Below are positions 14,390 to 21,986 of a stretch of 29,549 nt of DNA, in pieces. Positions within the stretch are counted from its first letter, which is position 1. Every line of letters starts with the position of its first letter. The stretch is taken from contig CAYMPC010000007.1 of the NCBI GenBank assembly GCA_964392465.1, positions 1 through 29,549 on the forward strand, written 5' to 3'. Position numbers and translations under genes: made by a program. Under the pieces are notes generated by a model. That model saw only the letters and a list, made by a program, of their open reading frames with translations. It was not told where the DNA came from and made no database searches. This stretch comes from JAAXVZ01 sp964392465 (GTDB taxonomy: Archaea; Nanobdellota; Nanobdellia; Woesearchaeales; GW2011-AR15).

Positions 14390-16207
14390 TTACTCGCATG
14401 AAATATCTTGAAGCTGGTTAATATAATAACTATATTCTTTTTCAAGAGGAAAAAATAATTCAATTCGATAAAGGGAATTTGTTTCATTACAAAACTTGAA
14501 TCCTAGAATAGCTTTTTTTTTAATAAGATCCCAAGAACAGCCACCATAATTAAAAGAATTTGTGGAATACAATTCATAAAATATATTTTTGCTTACAACT
14601 TTTTTTGGTTTAAACTCATCAAGGCATGCAATTTTATTTGATATCACGCCGGGATAGGGAGATTGTCTTTCATCATATAAAGACATTATAATCTGAATCT
14701 GTGTGTCCTTCTCTATATCTGCAGTATTCTTATCTAATTTACTATAAATTCTTATTTTCATTGTGAGATTTCCATTTTTTCCTGTTAAGGTCTGCATGTT
14801 TTCTCCATTTTTCTCTTTTTTAAATGAAAATTTATTGATAAAATCATTATTTATACCTATAGTTTGTTCATTCTCATAATTAATATTCTTGAATTGTTGC
14901 TTTTTTTCATATTCTTTTTTTCCCCTTAAAAACCTAAAATAAATAGAATGAAAGATTAGCCTTGTCTTTAGTATAATCCCTTTTTTATCAAAGAGATTGT
15001 GTTTTTCCTCGCTATCATTAATAAGATCATAAGCTTCAAATTTTCCTGTACTATTTACATAAGTCAATTTTAAGTTGGGTGTTCTCATACCATATTTCTT
15101 TGGATAACTGGTTTCGAAATAGGAATTATCGTTTTCTCTTAAAGGAAGATTTTCCAAGAGCAATGCATTCTTTGTCTCAATTTTTGGTTTAGTTTCATTG
15201 TCTGTACTATAATCTCTTATTATCTTGTTTATACCTGAAATGCTAAACATACTTTTTATCCTCTTGCTTTTGTCTTGATTAGGATATTTAACTATTATAG
15301 GCACTTTGATATTAGCCTCATCTATATTTGAAGAATGTATGAAAAAATAATCATTCTCCCCTAAATTTTCTCCATGAAGCCCACAGAAGAGAAGCATTGA
15401 AGAATCTAATAATGAACGATTCTCCAGATAATCTATAAATTCTCCAAAGGCCTTATCTAAAGTAAGGATTTCCTCATCATATCTGTCTATATAATATTCC
15501 ACATCAGTATGATTTTCAAGGTAGTTGAATCTAGGTATACCTTTGAAGCCATCTGCCCAAAAAGAGTTAACATTTATGAAGGTTTTTGCTTCGGTTCTGT
15601 ATGTGTTTTTAAATTCTTCAGAAGGTAAATATCTAATATGTGGATCTTTAAAATGCAACCATAAAAAGATTCTCTTTTCTTTTGTGTTATCAACTAGCTC
15701 TTTTGCTTTTTCAACTATAACAGAGGCGTTCAATGTTGCAACATCGCTGTAAGTAGGAAGGGTTTTGACATCGTAAAATTCATCAAATCCTTTTTTAAAA
15801 ACAGTGGTGCTGCCGATTATCTCAGTACCTCTTACGGCCATATTATAATAATCTAAGGATCTTAATTGATAGGGCAAGGTATCAACATTTGAATATATCT
15901 CTTCAATATTCTCCATTTCAGGAGGATACAACCCAGTCATAAGGGAGAATGCTGCAGTCATAGTAAAAGGCACTTGACTTATTGCATCATCAAAGACATA
16001 AGCATTTGCTGAAAATTTTTCAAGCTCAGGACTAGTATTCCTAAAATAACCATACAATGTAAGATGATCTTGTCTTAGTGCGTCTACTGTAATAAGTATG
16101 ATGATATTAGGTTTATCATTCATAATTTCAGCTTTTATTTGCAGGGCAACAAAAAAGAACAAGAAAAATAAGGCTATTCCAGAAATAAAAAACCTTATAC
16201 GTTTCAT
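14390..16207 (-). CDS. Sulfatase-fold membrane-anchored protein with altered metal site
   Basis: A 605-residue protein. An N-terminal hydrophobic segment (5-24) acts as a signal or anchor, followed by a sulfatase-like domain: LITVDALRQDHLTLYGY (D42, D47), then FTMTAAFSLMTGLYP at the nucleophile site, where T82 could be nucleophile but the CxPSR motif is missing, so formylglycine activation is not expected. The usual DHGE metal motif reads LHGENLGE (277-284), with aspartate replaced by leucine; H291 is kept. The C-terminal 200 residues form an unrecognised domain with several cysteines. It may be a phosphotransferase-like or inactive binding protein for surface polymers. Confidence 0.75.
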   Translation of the reverse strand: MKRIRFFISGIALFFLFFFVALQIKAEIMNDKPNIIILITVDALRQDHLTLYGYFRNTSPELEKFSANAYVFDDAISQVPFTMTAAFSLMTGLYPPEMENIEEIYSNVDTLPYQLRSLDYYNMAVRGTEIIGSTTVFKKGFDEFYDVKTLPTYSDVATLNASVIVEKAKELVDNTKEKRIFLWLHFKDPHIRYLPSEEFKNTYRTEAKTFINVNSFWADGFKGIPRFNYLENHTDVEYYIDRYDEEILTLDKAFGEFIDYLENRSLLDSSMLLFCGLHGENLGENDYFFIHSSNIDEANIKVPIIVKYPNQDKSKRIKSMFSISGINKIIRDYSTDNETKPKIETKNALLLENLPLRENDNSYFETSYPKKYGMRTPNLKLTYVNSTGKFEAYDLINDSEEKHNLFDKKGIILKTRLIFHSIYFRFLRGKKEYEKKQQFKNINYENEQTIGINNDFINKFSFKKEKNGENMQTLTGKNGNLTMKIRIYSKLDKNTADIEKDTQIQIIMSLYDERQSPYPGVISNKIACLDEFKPKKVVSKNIFYELYSTNSFNYGGCSWDLIKKKAILGFKFCNETNSLYRIELFFPLEKEYSYYINQLQDISCE

Positions 16208-16272
16208 ATAAACAAAAAAATAATTTAGATTAGTATTTAAAATCTTTCAGTGAGTTAACTTGAAAAATTAAG

Positions 16273-16347
16273 TGGGCCCGCCCAGATTCGAACTGGGGAT
16301 CACCCCCGAGTCAGGGGGGTATCATAGCCGGGCTAGACCACGAGCCC
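16273..16347 (-). tRNA. tRNA-Val (anticodon GAC)
   Basis: A complete minus-strand cloverleaf. The acceptor is GGGCTCG/CGGGCCC with A73. The D region TGGTCTAG...CTATGAT matches archaeal tRNA-Val, the anticodon stem CCCCC/GGGGG encloses loop CTGACTC (anticodon GAC), and the T arm is CCCAG-TTCGAAT-CTGGG. The base after the anticodon is U, where valine tRNAs normally carry a purine. No CCA is encoded and there is no intron. The next 11 bases of the 5' end recur at 16422-16432. Confidence 0.9.
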
Positions 16348-16358
16348 AATTGTAGTTT

Positions 16359-16432
16359 AGTGGGCTTGAACGCAGTGAAACCCACTTTCCCGATCAAACC
16401 TGAAAAGGTTTGCGTGGGTAACCACGAGCCCA
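16359..16432 (-). repeat. tRNA-sized hairpin element with copied tRNA termini
   Basis: A 74-base segment that begins and ends like the adjacent tRNA-Val (AGTGGGC at 16359 and CCACGAGCCCA at 16422-16432, on the plus strand) but has an unrelated interior. The interior holds hairpins: AGTGGG/CCCACT, CAAACC/GGTTTG (loop TGAAAA) and CGTGG/CCACG (loop GTAA). It has no T-loop consensus and no usable anticodon arm, so it is not a working tRNA. It may be a decayed duplicate or an element inserted into a tRNA copy. Confidence 0.6.
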
Positions 16433-16485
16433 AAGATAATATATGGATTAAATAATATATTAAAAAGATTTCTATTTAATAAAGG

Positions 16486-16537
16486 CACTGGACATTTGTT
16501 TCTCGTCTATTTCAAAGGGCACTGGACACACTGGACA
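16486..16537 (+). repeat. Three CACTGGACA direct repeats
   Basis: CACTGGACA occurs at 16486-16494, 16520-16528 and 16529-16537; the last two are directly adjacent and the first two are preceded by AAAGG(G). They lie immediately upstream of a TATA-like element (tatttaaaca, 16551-16560) serving two microgenes. This looks like an operator or iteron-type binding site. Confidence 0.6.
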
Positions 16538-16592
16538 TTCTGTTGTGAGGTATTTAAACAAAGCCTTCCTATTACTTTTTGAGGTGATTTAC

Positions 16593-16691
16593 ATGGAAAT
16601 TGAACATAAAAACATTGAGACAATATTTTTTGACCAGATAAAACAGCTTACACTAAAAAAATTTAACAGGTATTATAGCGCGAGGTGCTAA
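16593..16691 (+). CDS. Microprotein, 32 residues, unknown
   Basis: ATG at 16593 is preceded by GAGGTGAT (16581-16588), a near-perfect archaeal Shine-Dalgarno at good spacing, and by a TATA-like element about 33 bases further up. The product starts MEIEHKNIETIFFDQI and ends in a basic KKFNRYYSARC. No membrane segment or known motif is visible. The translation signals, not conservation, are the evidence that it is real. It is followed after two bases by a second microgene. Confidence 0.5.
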   Translation: MEIEHKNIETIFFDQIKQLTLKKFNRYYSARC

Positions 16692-16693
16692 AA

Positions 16694-16810
16694 ATGAGAA
16701 GACCAAAGGACATAATAGCGGAGATTGAAGAAGATTTGCAAGGCGAAATTTACAGCCAAGTCATTTTTGAGAACAGAGAAGACTTTATGAGAGCTTATTT
16801 TGAGTCTTAG
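16694..16810 (+). CDS. Microprotein, 38 residues, unknown
   Basis: ATG at 16694 has its own Shine-Dalgarno GAGGTG (16682-16687), embedded in the end of the preceding microgene. The product starts MRRPKDIIAEIEEDL and is acidic (about ten D/E), contrasting with the basic first microprotein. No domain is recognised. Its stop is four bases from the convergent stop of the zinc-ribbon membrane protein. An acidic-basic pair in one tiny operon could form a complex; this is speculation. Confidence 0.5.
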   Translation: MRRPKDIIAEIEEDLQGEIYSQVIFENREDFMRAYFES

Positions 16811-16814
16811 CTGT

Positions 16815-17246
16815 TTAATTTTCTTTTAACTTTCTTTTTTTGAAATAAGTAATATAAAACATGATTAAACCACATAACATAAGTACTAATCCATCATAAG
16901 GAGAATTTAGCTTGAATATAAAATAGATTCCAAGAAAAATTGTGAAAAAAGAAGTTATCTTCCAAATTACTCTAACTTCAAATTTTCCATAACTTGTATC
17001 AACAATAGGTGTGTTGTCTTTTTTAGTATCTATAATCTTCTCTTTAGATGCTTCATTTTCGAAGTCTTTTAGTTCAGAAAGCTCTACTTCAGGGAAAGAA
17101 TAACTAGAATGCTCGCATTTATTACAAATATAAAGGGAAGGTAATCCAAGAGCTCCTTGAATTTGGTTTGAAGTATCCATCCTAATATCAGGAGATTTAC
17201 ATTTTGGGCAAACTTTAACAAATTTAGAGGGATTTTTCTTTTTCAT
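16815..17246 (-). CDS. Zinc-ribbon protein with two C-terminal membrane helices
   Basis: A 143-residue protein. The N-terminal zinc ribbon has C13, C16, C41 and C44 (VCPKCKSPD, YICNKCEHSSYSFPE), with a GALGLPSLYI stretch between the pairs. A polar linker follows, then two hydrophobic segments (about 93-112 and 117-134) and a basic end, so the ribbon should face the cytoplasm. Similar ribbon-plus-membrane proteins occur widely in archaea without a known role. It appears to be a single-gene unit with its promoter in the 17247-17386 gap. Confidence 0.75.
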   Translation of the reverse strand: MKKKNPSKFVKVCPKCKSPDIRMDTSNQIQGALGLPSLYICNKCEHSSYSFPEVELSELKDFENEASKEKIIDTKKDNTPIVDTSYGKFEVRVIWKITSFFTIFLGIYFIFKLNSPYDGLVLMLCGLIMFYITYFKKRKLKEN

Positions 17247-17386
17247 ATTATTTTCAAGCTTGTTTAAGTATATAATTTTTTCTACTTCGATTTAATATTG
17301 AAAATTTACTTATTATTATTTACTTTTTTTTCAATCGCTATCTTTTATTCACAAAATATATATACAATACAAACATCCTTTTTCTT

Positions 17387-17959
17387 ATGCAAATCTTTAC
17401 AAAAGAAGATTTATTGGAACATGAAAGTATGATAATAAAAGAGATAATCTCCGGTAAGATCTTTATTTATCCTACAGACACAATATATGGTATTGGTTGT
17501 AATGCAGTTGATGATAAAGCTGTTAAAAAGATAAGAAAAATAAAACAGAGAAAAGATCAGCCTTTCTCTATAATTGCGCCAAGTAAAAAATGGATTCAAG
17601 AGACTTGTGAGGTTCATGAGAAAAACTTATATTGGCTTGATAAGCTGCCAGGGCCATATACTTTTGTGATGAAGATGAAGAATAAAAAAGCAGTATCTAA
17701 ATATGTAAATCCAGATATAGAAACAATAGGGATAAGGATTCCTAAGCATTGGTTTTCAAAATTTATTGAAGATATTGGAATACCTATTGTAACCACCTCA
17801 GTTAATAAATCAGGAGAGCAGTATATGACTTCTATGGATGATTTAGATCCAGAGATCAAGAGACAAATCGATTATATCTTTTACGAGGGAGAGCGTACAG
17901 GAAAGCCCTCTACCTTAGTTATTTTTGACAAAGATAAATCTGAAGTAAAGGAGAGATAA
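17387..17959 (+). CDS. Threonylcarbamoyl-AMP synthase, Sua5/YrdC family
   Basis: A 190-residue single-domain YrdC protein that makes threonylcarbamoyl-AMP from threonine, bicarbonate and ATP for tRNA t6A37 modification. Visible family features are YPTDTIYGIGCNA near residue 27, KIRKIKQRKDQPFSII, PGPYTFVMK, TIGIRIPKHW and IVTTSVNKSGE. The C-terminal Sua5 extension is absent, so it is TsaC-like in length. A TATA-like run (atatatata, about 17358-17366) lies about 25 bases before the ATG, suggesting a leaderless transcript. The next gene starts two bases after the stop. Confidence 0.92.
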   Translation: MQIFTKEDLLEHESMIIKEIISGKIFIYPTDTIYGIGCNAVDDKAVKKIRKIKQRKDQPFSIIAPSKKWIQETCEVHEKNLYWLDKLPGPYTFVMKMKNKKAVSKYVNPDIETIGIRIPKHWFSKFIEDIGIPIVTTSVNKSGEQYMTSMDDLDPEIKRQIDYIFYEGERTGKPSTLVIFDKDKSEVKER

Positions 17960-17961
17960 AA

Positions 17962-18567
17962 ATGAGGATTCTTGCATCAGGTGATTTGCATGGTGATATG
18001 GGACTAGCTGAAAAACTAGCCAAAAAAGCAGAAAAAGAGAATGTTGATTTAGTTATTTTATGCGGGGATTTGACTTTTCATGAACAGAGCACAGATAATA
18101 TAATTGGCCCTTTTGTAAAAAAGAAAAAGAAAGTCCTTTTAATTCCTGGAAATCATGAGACAGTTGCAACTGTTGATTTTCTTGCAGAGATGTATGGTGT
18201 AAAAAATATACATGGTTATTCTGTTAAATATGAACATTTAGGGATTTTTGGATGTGGCGGAGCAAACATAGGACCGAAAAATAAGATGACAGATAAAGAG
18301 ATTTATGACCTTTTGAAACAAGGGCATGATCATATAAAAAACTTTGAAAAAAAGATTATGGTTACACATGTCCATCCCACCGACACAAAGATGGAGAAAT
18401 TATCTCAATTTGTTCCAGGAAGTGATGGCGTTAAAAGAGCCATAGACAAATTTAAGCCAGATATATTATTATGCAGCCATGTCCATGAGGCAGAAGGAAT
18501 TGAGGAAATTGTAGGTAAGACAAAAGTAATCAATGTAGGAAGGCATGGAAAGATTATTGATGTGTAA
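17962..18567 (+). CDS. Calcineurin-like metallophosphoesterase
   Basis: A 201-residue protein with the full binuclear metal motif set: SGDLHG (6-11), CGDLTFHE (34-41), PGNHET (62-67), VTHVHP and CSHVHEAEG toward the C-terminus. No signal peptide is seen, so it is cytoplasmic. Small archaeal members hydrolyse phosphodiesters or phosphomonoesters, but the substrate cannot be told. It is directly downstream of the Sua5 gene and 24 bases upstream of the methyltransferase-kinase fusion, making a likely three-gene operon. Confidence 0.9.
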   Translation: MRILASGDLHGDMGLAEKLAKKAEKENVDLVILCGDLTFHEQSTDNIIGPFVKKKKKVLLIPGNHETVATVDFLAEMYGVKNIHGYSVKYEHLGIFGCGGANIGPKNKMTDKEIYDLLKQGHDHIKNFEKKIMVTHVHPTDTKMEKLSQFVPGSDGVKRAIDKFKPDILLCSHVHEAEGIEEIVGKTKVINVGRHGKIIDV

Positions 18568-18591
18568 TATTATTATTAATATTTTTTTAAA

Positions 18592-19764
18592 ATGAATGAT
18601 TCTGTTTATGAGCCAAGAGAAGATTCTTTTTTATTAGAGAGATATGTAGAGCAATATTCAAAAAAAGATTTTTTAGTATTGGATATGGGAACTGGTTCAG
18701 GGATACAGGGTATAACAGCTGCAAGAAAAGGTTCAAAAGTAATATCATGTGATATTAATGAGGCAGCTTTAAAATATTCGAAGGAGAAGGCAAAGGAAGA
18801 AGGAATTATGAATATTAAATTCATATTTTCTGATTTGTTTTCAAATATTCCTAAAAAAAAATTTGATTTGATTGCTTTCAACCCACCTTATCTTCCAAAA
18901 GAAAAAAATGTAGAGAATATTGCGCTTTATTCTGCAAAAAGAGGATGTGCAACAACAACAACATTTTTAGATGAAGCAAATAACTTTTTGAAAAAAGAAG
19001 GCATTATTCTTTTAATTGGTTCTTCTCTAGCAAGTTGGTCTTTGATTGAGGAAGCTATTAAAAAAAATCTTTTTGATTATGAGATATTAAAAAAAGAGCA
19101 TGTTTTTTTTGAAGATATTTTTGTAATGCAGGTTAAAAAGTCAGATATTCTTAAAAAACTGGAAAAAACAGGTGTAAAAAAAGCTAAGCTTTTTGCAAGA
19201 GGAAAAAGAGGAGTAATAATAAAAGGAGTTTATAAGAAAAAAATAGTTTCTATAAAAATAAAAAAGCAAAGTAGTGAGGCACAAGGCACAATAGAGAATG
19301 AGGCAAGGATTCTGAAAGTAATTAATAATTATAAAATAGGACCAAGATTAATAATGAGTAAGGAAGATTTTCTTATGTATGAATTTGTCAATGGAGAATT
19401 TATATTTGATTTTGTTAAAAAAAAAAATAAAAAAAATATTTTGATTGTTTTGAAAAGAGTTTTTGAGCAGATGTATAAATTAGATAAACTAGGCATAAAT
19501 AAATTCGAGATGCATCATCCAATAAAGCATATTATTATTGATAAAAACAAGCCAGTGCTTATTGACTTTGAAAGAGCAAGAATGACGATTGATCCAAAGA
19601 ATGTAACTCAGTTCTGTGATTTTATTATGGGAGAGGATATGACTAATTTGTTGAAGGAAAAAAAGATAATTATTGATAAAGAAGAATTAATTAAGAGAGC
19701 AAGGGATTATAAAAATAAAATGAATAAAGAGAATTACAAAAAAATTATAAGCATGTTAAACTAA
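18592..19764 (+). CDS. HemK-like methyltransferase fused to COG2112-like kinase
   Basis: A 390-residue two-domain protein. Residues 1-180 are a HemK/Mtq2-type class I methyltransferase: YEPREDSFLLE, SAM-binding LDMGTGSG (30-37), acidic SCDIN (52-56), and the glutamine-methylating catalytic motif NPPY (97-100). Release factor aRF1 is the usual archaeal target. Residues 185-390 resemble the archaeal predicted Ser/Thr kinase group COG2112: ARGKRGVIIKG (202-212), SIKIKK with a candidate ATP lysine, IENEARIL, YEFVNGEF, MHHPIKHIII and IDFERAR (324-330) in place of DFG. The frame is continuous with no internal stop or start signal. The fusion suggests methylation and phosphorylation linked in translation termination or tRNA modification. 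Confidence 0.85.
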   Translation: MNDSVYEPREDSFLLERYVEQYSKKDFLVLDMGTGSGIQGITAARKGSKVISCDINEAALKYSKEKAKEEGIMNIKFIFSDLFSNIPKKKFDLIAFNPPYLPKEKNVENIALYSAKRGCATTTTFLDEANNFLKKEGIILLIGSSLASWSLIEEAIKKNLFDYEILKKEHVFFEDIFVMQVKKSDILKKLEKTGVKKAKLFARGKRGVIIKGVYKKKIVSIKIKKQSSEAQGTIENEARILKVINNYKIGPRLIMSKEDFLMYEFVNGEFIFDFVKKKNKKNILIVLKRVFEQMYKLDKLGINKFEMHHPIKHIIIDKNKPVLIDFERARMTIDPKNVTQFCDFIMGEDMTNLLKEKKIIIDKEELIKRARDYKNKMNKENYKKIISMLN

Positions 19765-20907
19765 TTAATTCAAAGCTAGTTTATAGATTTCAAAAACATC
19801 TTTTTTTTCAAGCCTGACAAAACTTCCTACAGGAGTGCATTTTTCTGCCATTTCCTCTAGGTATTTATCATCTATCTTCATTTCTTTTAATGAAGTCGGT
19901 AAACCTATTTCCTTAAAGAAAGCTTTTGTTGCGTCAACAGCTCCTAATGCAATCTCTTCTTCTTTTCCAGAAAGGTTCCAGACGTTTTTTCCATACTGTG
20001 CAAATCTCTTAATGTCGTGTTTATAGACATATTTCATCCATGCAGGAACTATTACAGCTAAACCAGCTCCATGCGTTACATCATATTTTGCAGAGAGCTC
20101 ATGCTCTATTCTATGCGAGGCCCAGTCCTCTTCTCTTCCCATTCCCAAAACACCATTATGGGCTATTGTGCTGCATAACATAATCTCTGCCCTATAATCA
20201 TAATTATTTGGCTCTTTCATGATAAGCCTTGCATTTTTTATTATGGCTTTCATGACACCTTCGCTCATTTTATCACTTAGGTCAACATTTTTTGTATTTG
20301 TAAAATATCTTTCAACAATATGAGCAAACATATCTGCTATTCCGCTTGCTGTCTGATATGTTGGGAGAGTAAAAGTTAACTCTGGATTCATTATAGCAAA
20401 TTTAGGTCTTATCATATCTGTTCCAATTGCTAGTTTTCTTCCTTCATAACTTATTACAGAATTAGGACTTGACTCAGAACCTGCTGCAGGTATTGTTAAA
20501 ATAACACCCAAAGGCAGAGCTTTTTTTATTTCAGCTTTCCTTGTATAGAAATCCCAGACATCACCATCATAATAACAACCTACAGCGATTGCCTTTGCAG
20601 AATCAATAACGCTTCCTCCTCCAATTGCAAGTATAAATTCAATTTTTTTTTCTTTGCAAATCTTTATCCCTTCATATACTAACTCAAGTCTTGGATTAGG
20701 AATAACGCCAGCCAATTCTATAAATTCAATCCCTGATTTTTTTAATGAATCAATAACTATGTAATATAGACCAGATTTTTTTATATTATTGCCACCATAA
20801 TGCAATAAAATTTTTGTGCTATATTTTTTTGTTTCCTCTCCAACAAGAGATTCTGTGCCTTTTCCAAAAATTAGTTTTGTTCCGCATTGATAATTGAAGT
20901 TTTCCAT
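19765..20907 (-). CDS. Iron-containing alcohol dehydrogenase, BDH/YqhD type
   Basis: A 380-residue group III alcohol dehydrogenase that should interconvert aldehydes and alcohols with NAD(P)H. The nucleotide-binding motif is GGGSVIDSAKA (97-107). The metal ligands include D192 and H196 (GIADMFAHIVERYF) plus histidines in SHRIEHELSAKYDVTHGAGLA. The GGGS form with following serine-aspartate fits NADPH-preferring YqhD/BDH enzymes. Its stop abuts the stop of the methyltransferase-kinase gene with no gap. A TATA-like run lies upstream at about 20930-20942. A fermentative or detoxifying role is likely in a host-dependent archaeon. Confidence 0.92.
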   Translation of the reverse strand: MENFNYQCGTKLIFGKGTESLVGEETKKYSTKILLHYGGNNIKKSGLYYIVIDSLKKSGIEFIELAGVIPNPRLELVYEGIKICKEKKIEFILAIGGGSVIDSAKAIAVGCYYDGDVWDFYTRKAEIKKALPLGVILTIPAAGSESSPNSVISYEGRKLAIGTDMIRPKFAIMNPELTFTLPTYQTASGIADMFAHIVERYFTNTKNVDLSDKMSEGVMKAIIKNARLIMKEPNNYDYRAEIMLCSTIAHNGVLGMGREEDWASHRIEHELSAKYDVTHGAGLAVIVPAWMKYVYKHDIKRFAQYGKNVWNLSGKEEEIALGAVDATKAFFKEIGLPTSLKEMKIDDKYLEEMAEKCTPVGSFVRLEKKDVFEIYKLALN

Positions 20908-21055
20908 GATGCTTAAAATAATGAGTGGATTTATAAATATATATTTGAATCTAAATTAAATTGGAGAATTATCAGAAAGAGTATAGTCTCTTCTAAAGAG
21001 TTTATTAAAAACAAGGAAAAAAATAAAAACATATCTTCTATTTTTGATTTTAAAA

Positions 21056-21664
21056 ATGTCTTATATAGATTATCATTACAGGATTAACAAAATTGCTTAT
21101 AAGATGCTGAAAAAGAAAATTGGTAAACTCTATTTTCCTAATGAGTATCAAATGTTTATATTTAATACTATTTTAAGTCCAGATATTGTCCATTCTTTCA
21201 AATTTATTTATGGCTATCATAAATTCAACCATATGAATACAGGGAAAAAAAATAATGCTTATGAACGTGTACTAAAACATTATGAAAAACTTGTTACAAA
21301 ATTAAAATTTAATCAAGGAGCTTTCTATGCTGCTTGGTTAGCTCATTTTGTGGTAGATTGTCTAGAGCCAATGCATCTTTCAGATTGGAAAGTAAAAAAT
21401 CCAGAGGAAAGAAGAAAAAAAATGCTGTTGCATATTTGGATAGAAAGCAAAACTAGAAACATCGAGATAAAAAAAAATAACATAGTTAATATTAAAGGAG
21501 CTGTTGGAGATTATATAGACAAAAAAGCAGATGAAATTAAGAGTCTTAATGTTGATAAATATTATCCAGATACTAATAAAATAAAAAAAATATATGAGAA
21601 TAATATAACACCCATACATGTGCAGGCAGTTGCAAGTATATGGTATAAGGCAGTCTGTTTATAA
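21056..21664 (+). CDS. Unknown protein with Zn-phospholipase C/P1-nuclease-like motif
   Basis: A 202-residue helical protein using ATG at 21056 (an in-frame TTG at 21044 is less likely). The stretch AAWLAHFVVDCLEPMHLSDW resembles the AHxxxDxxxPMH metal-binding helix of zinc-dependent phospholipase C and S1/P1 nucleases, and further histidines (SPDIVHSF, YGYHKFNH) could complete the site. No signal peptide is visible, unlike secreted members. The assignment is a structural guess from one motif. The downstream Ogt gene begins one base after its stop. Confidence 0.6.
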   Translation: MSYIDYHYRINKIAYKMLKKKIGKLYFPNEYQMFIFNTILSPDIVHSFKFIYGYHKFNHMNTGKKNNAYERVLKHYEKLVTKLKFNQGAFYAAWLAHFVVDCLEPMHLSDWKVKNPEERRKKMLLHIWIESKTRNIEIKKNNIVNIKGAVGDYIDKKADEIKSLNVDKYYPDTNKIKKIYENNITPIHVQAVASIWYKAVCL

Positions 21665-21665
21665 A

Positions 21666-21980
21666 ATGAAATCATTTGCTGAAAGATGTTACTTTATATT
21701 AAGAAAAGTCCCTAAAGGAAGAGTAACAACATATAAAGAGTTAGCAAAAGCATTAAACACTAAAGCATATAGAGCAATAGGACAGGCGATGAAAAATAAT
21801 CCTTATGCTCCTGAAGTTCCTTGTCATAGAGTTGTTGCAAGTGATGGAAGTATTGGAGGATTCAGCGGTAAAAAAACAGGGAAAGCAATTCAGAATAAAA
21901 TTGCAATGCTGAAGAAAGAAGGCATAGAATTTGAAAAAAACAGAATAAAAAATTTTGAAAAAGTTTTTTTTAAGTTTTGA
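21666..21980 (+). CDS. ogt: Methylated-DNA--cysteine methyltransferase, single domain
   Basis: A 104-residue protein equal to the C-terminal catalytic domain of O6-alkylguanine-DNA alkyltransferases. The winged-helix part has GRVTTYKELAKAL and RAIGQAMKNNP, followed by the active site VPCHRVV (C53) and SDGSIGGFSG. ATG at 21666 is chosen because the longer frame from 21618 lies inside the upstream gene and matches nothing. The N-terminal RNase H-like domain of classic Ogt is absent, so it may be an alkyltransferase-like minimal repair protein; the active cysteine argues that it is catalytically competent. Confidence 0.9.
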   Translation: MKSFAERCYFILRKVPKGRVTTYKELAKALNTKAYRAIGQAMKNNPYAPEVPCHRVVASDGSIGGFSGKKTGKAIQNKIAMLKKEGIEFEKNRIKNFEKVFFKF

Positions 21981-21986
21981 TAGGTT

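Noticed and set aside
16359..16432. Second functional tRNA gene next to tRNA-Val
   Set aside because: No TTCRA T-loop, no 7-base anticodon loop in a 5-bp stem and an acceptor mismatch; only the ends match a tRNA.
16593..16810. Toxin-antitoxin pair call for the two microgenes
   Set aside because: Size and acidic/basic character are suggestive, but there is no recognisable toxin fold or antitoxin DNA-binding motif; reported only as unknown microgenes.
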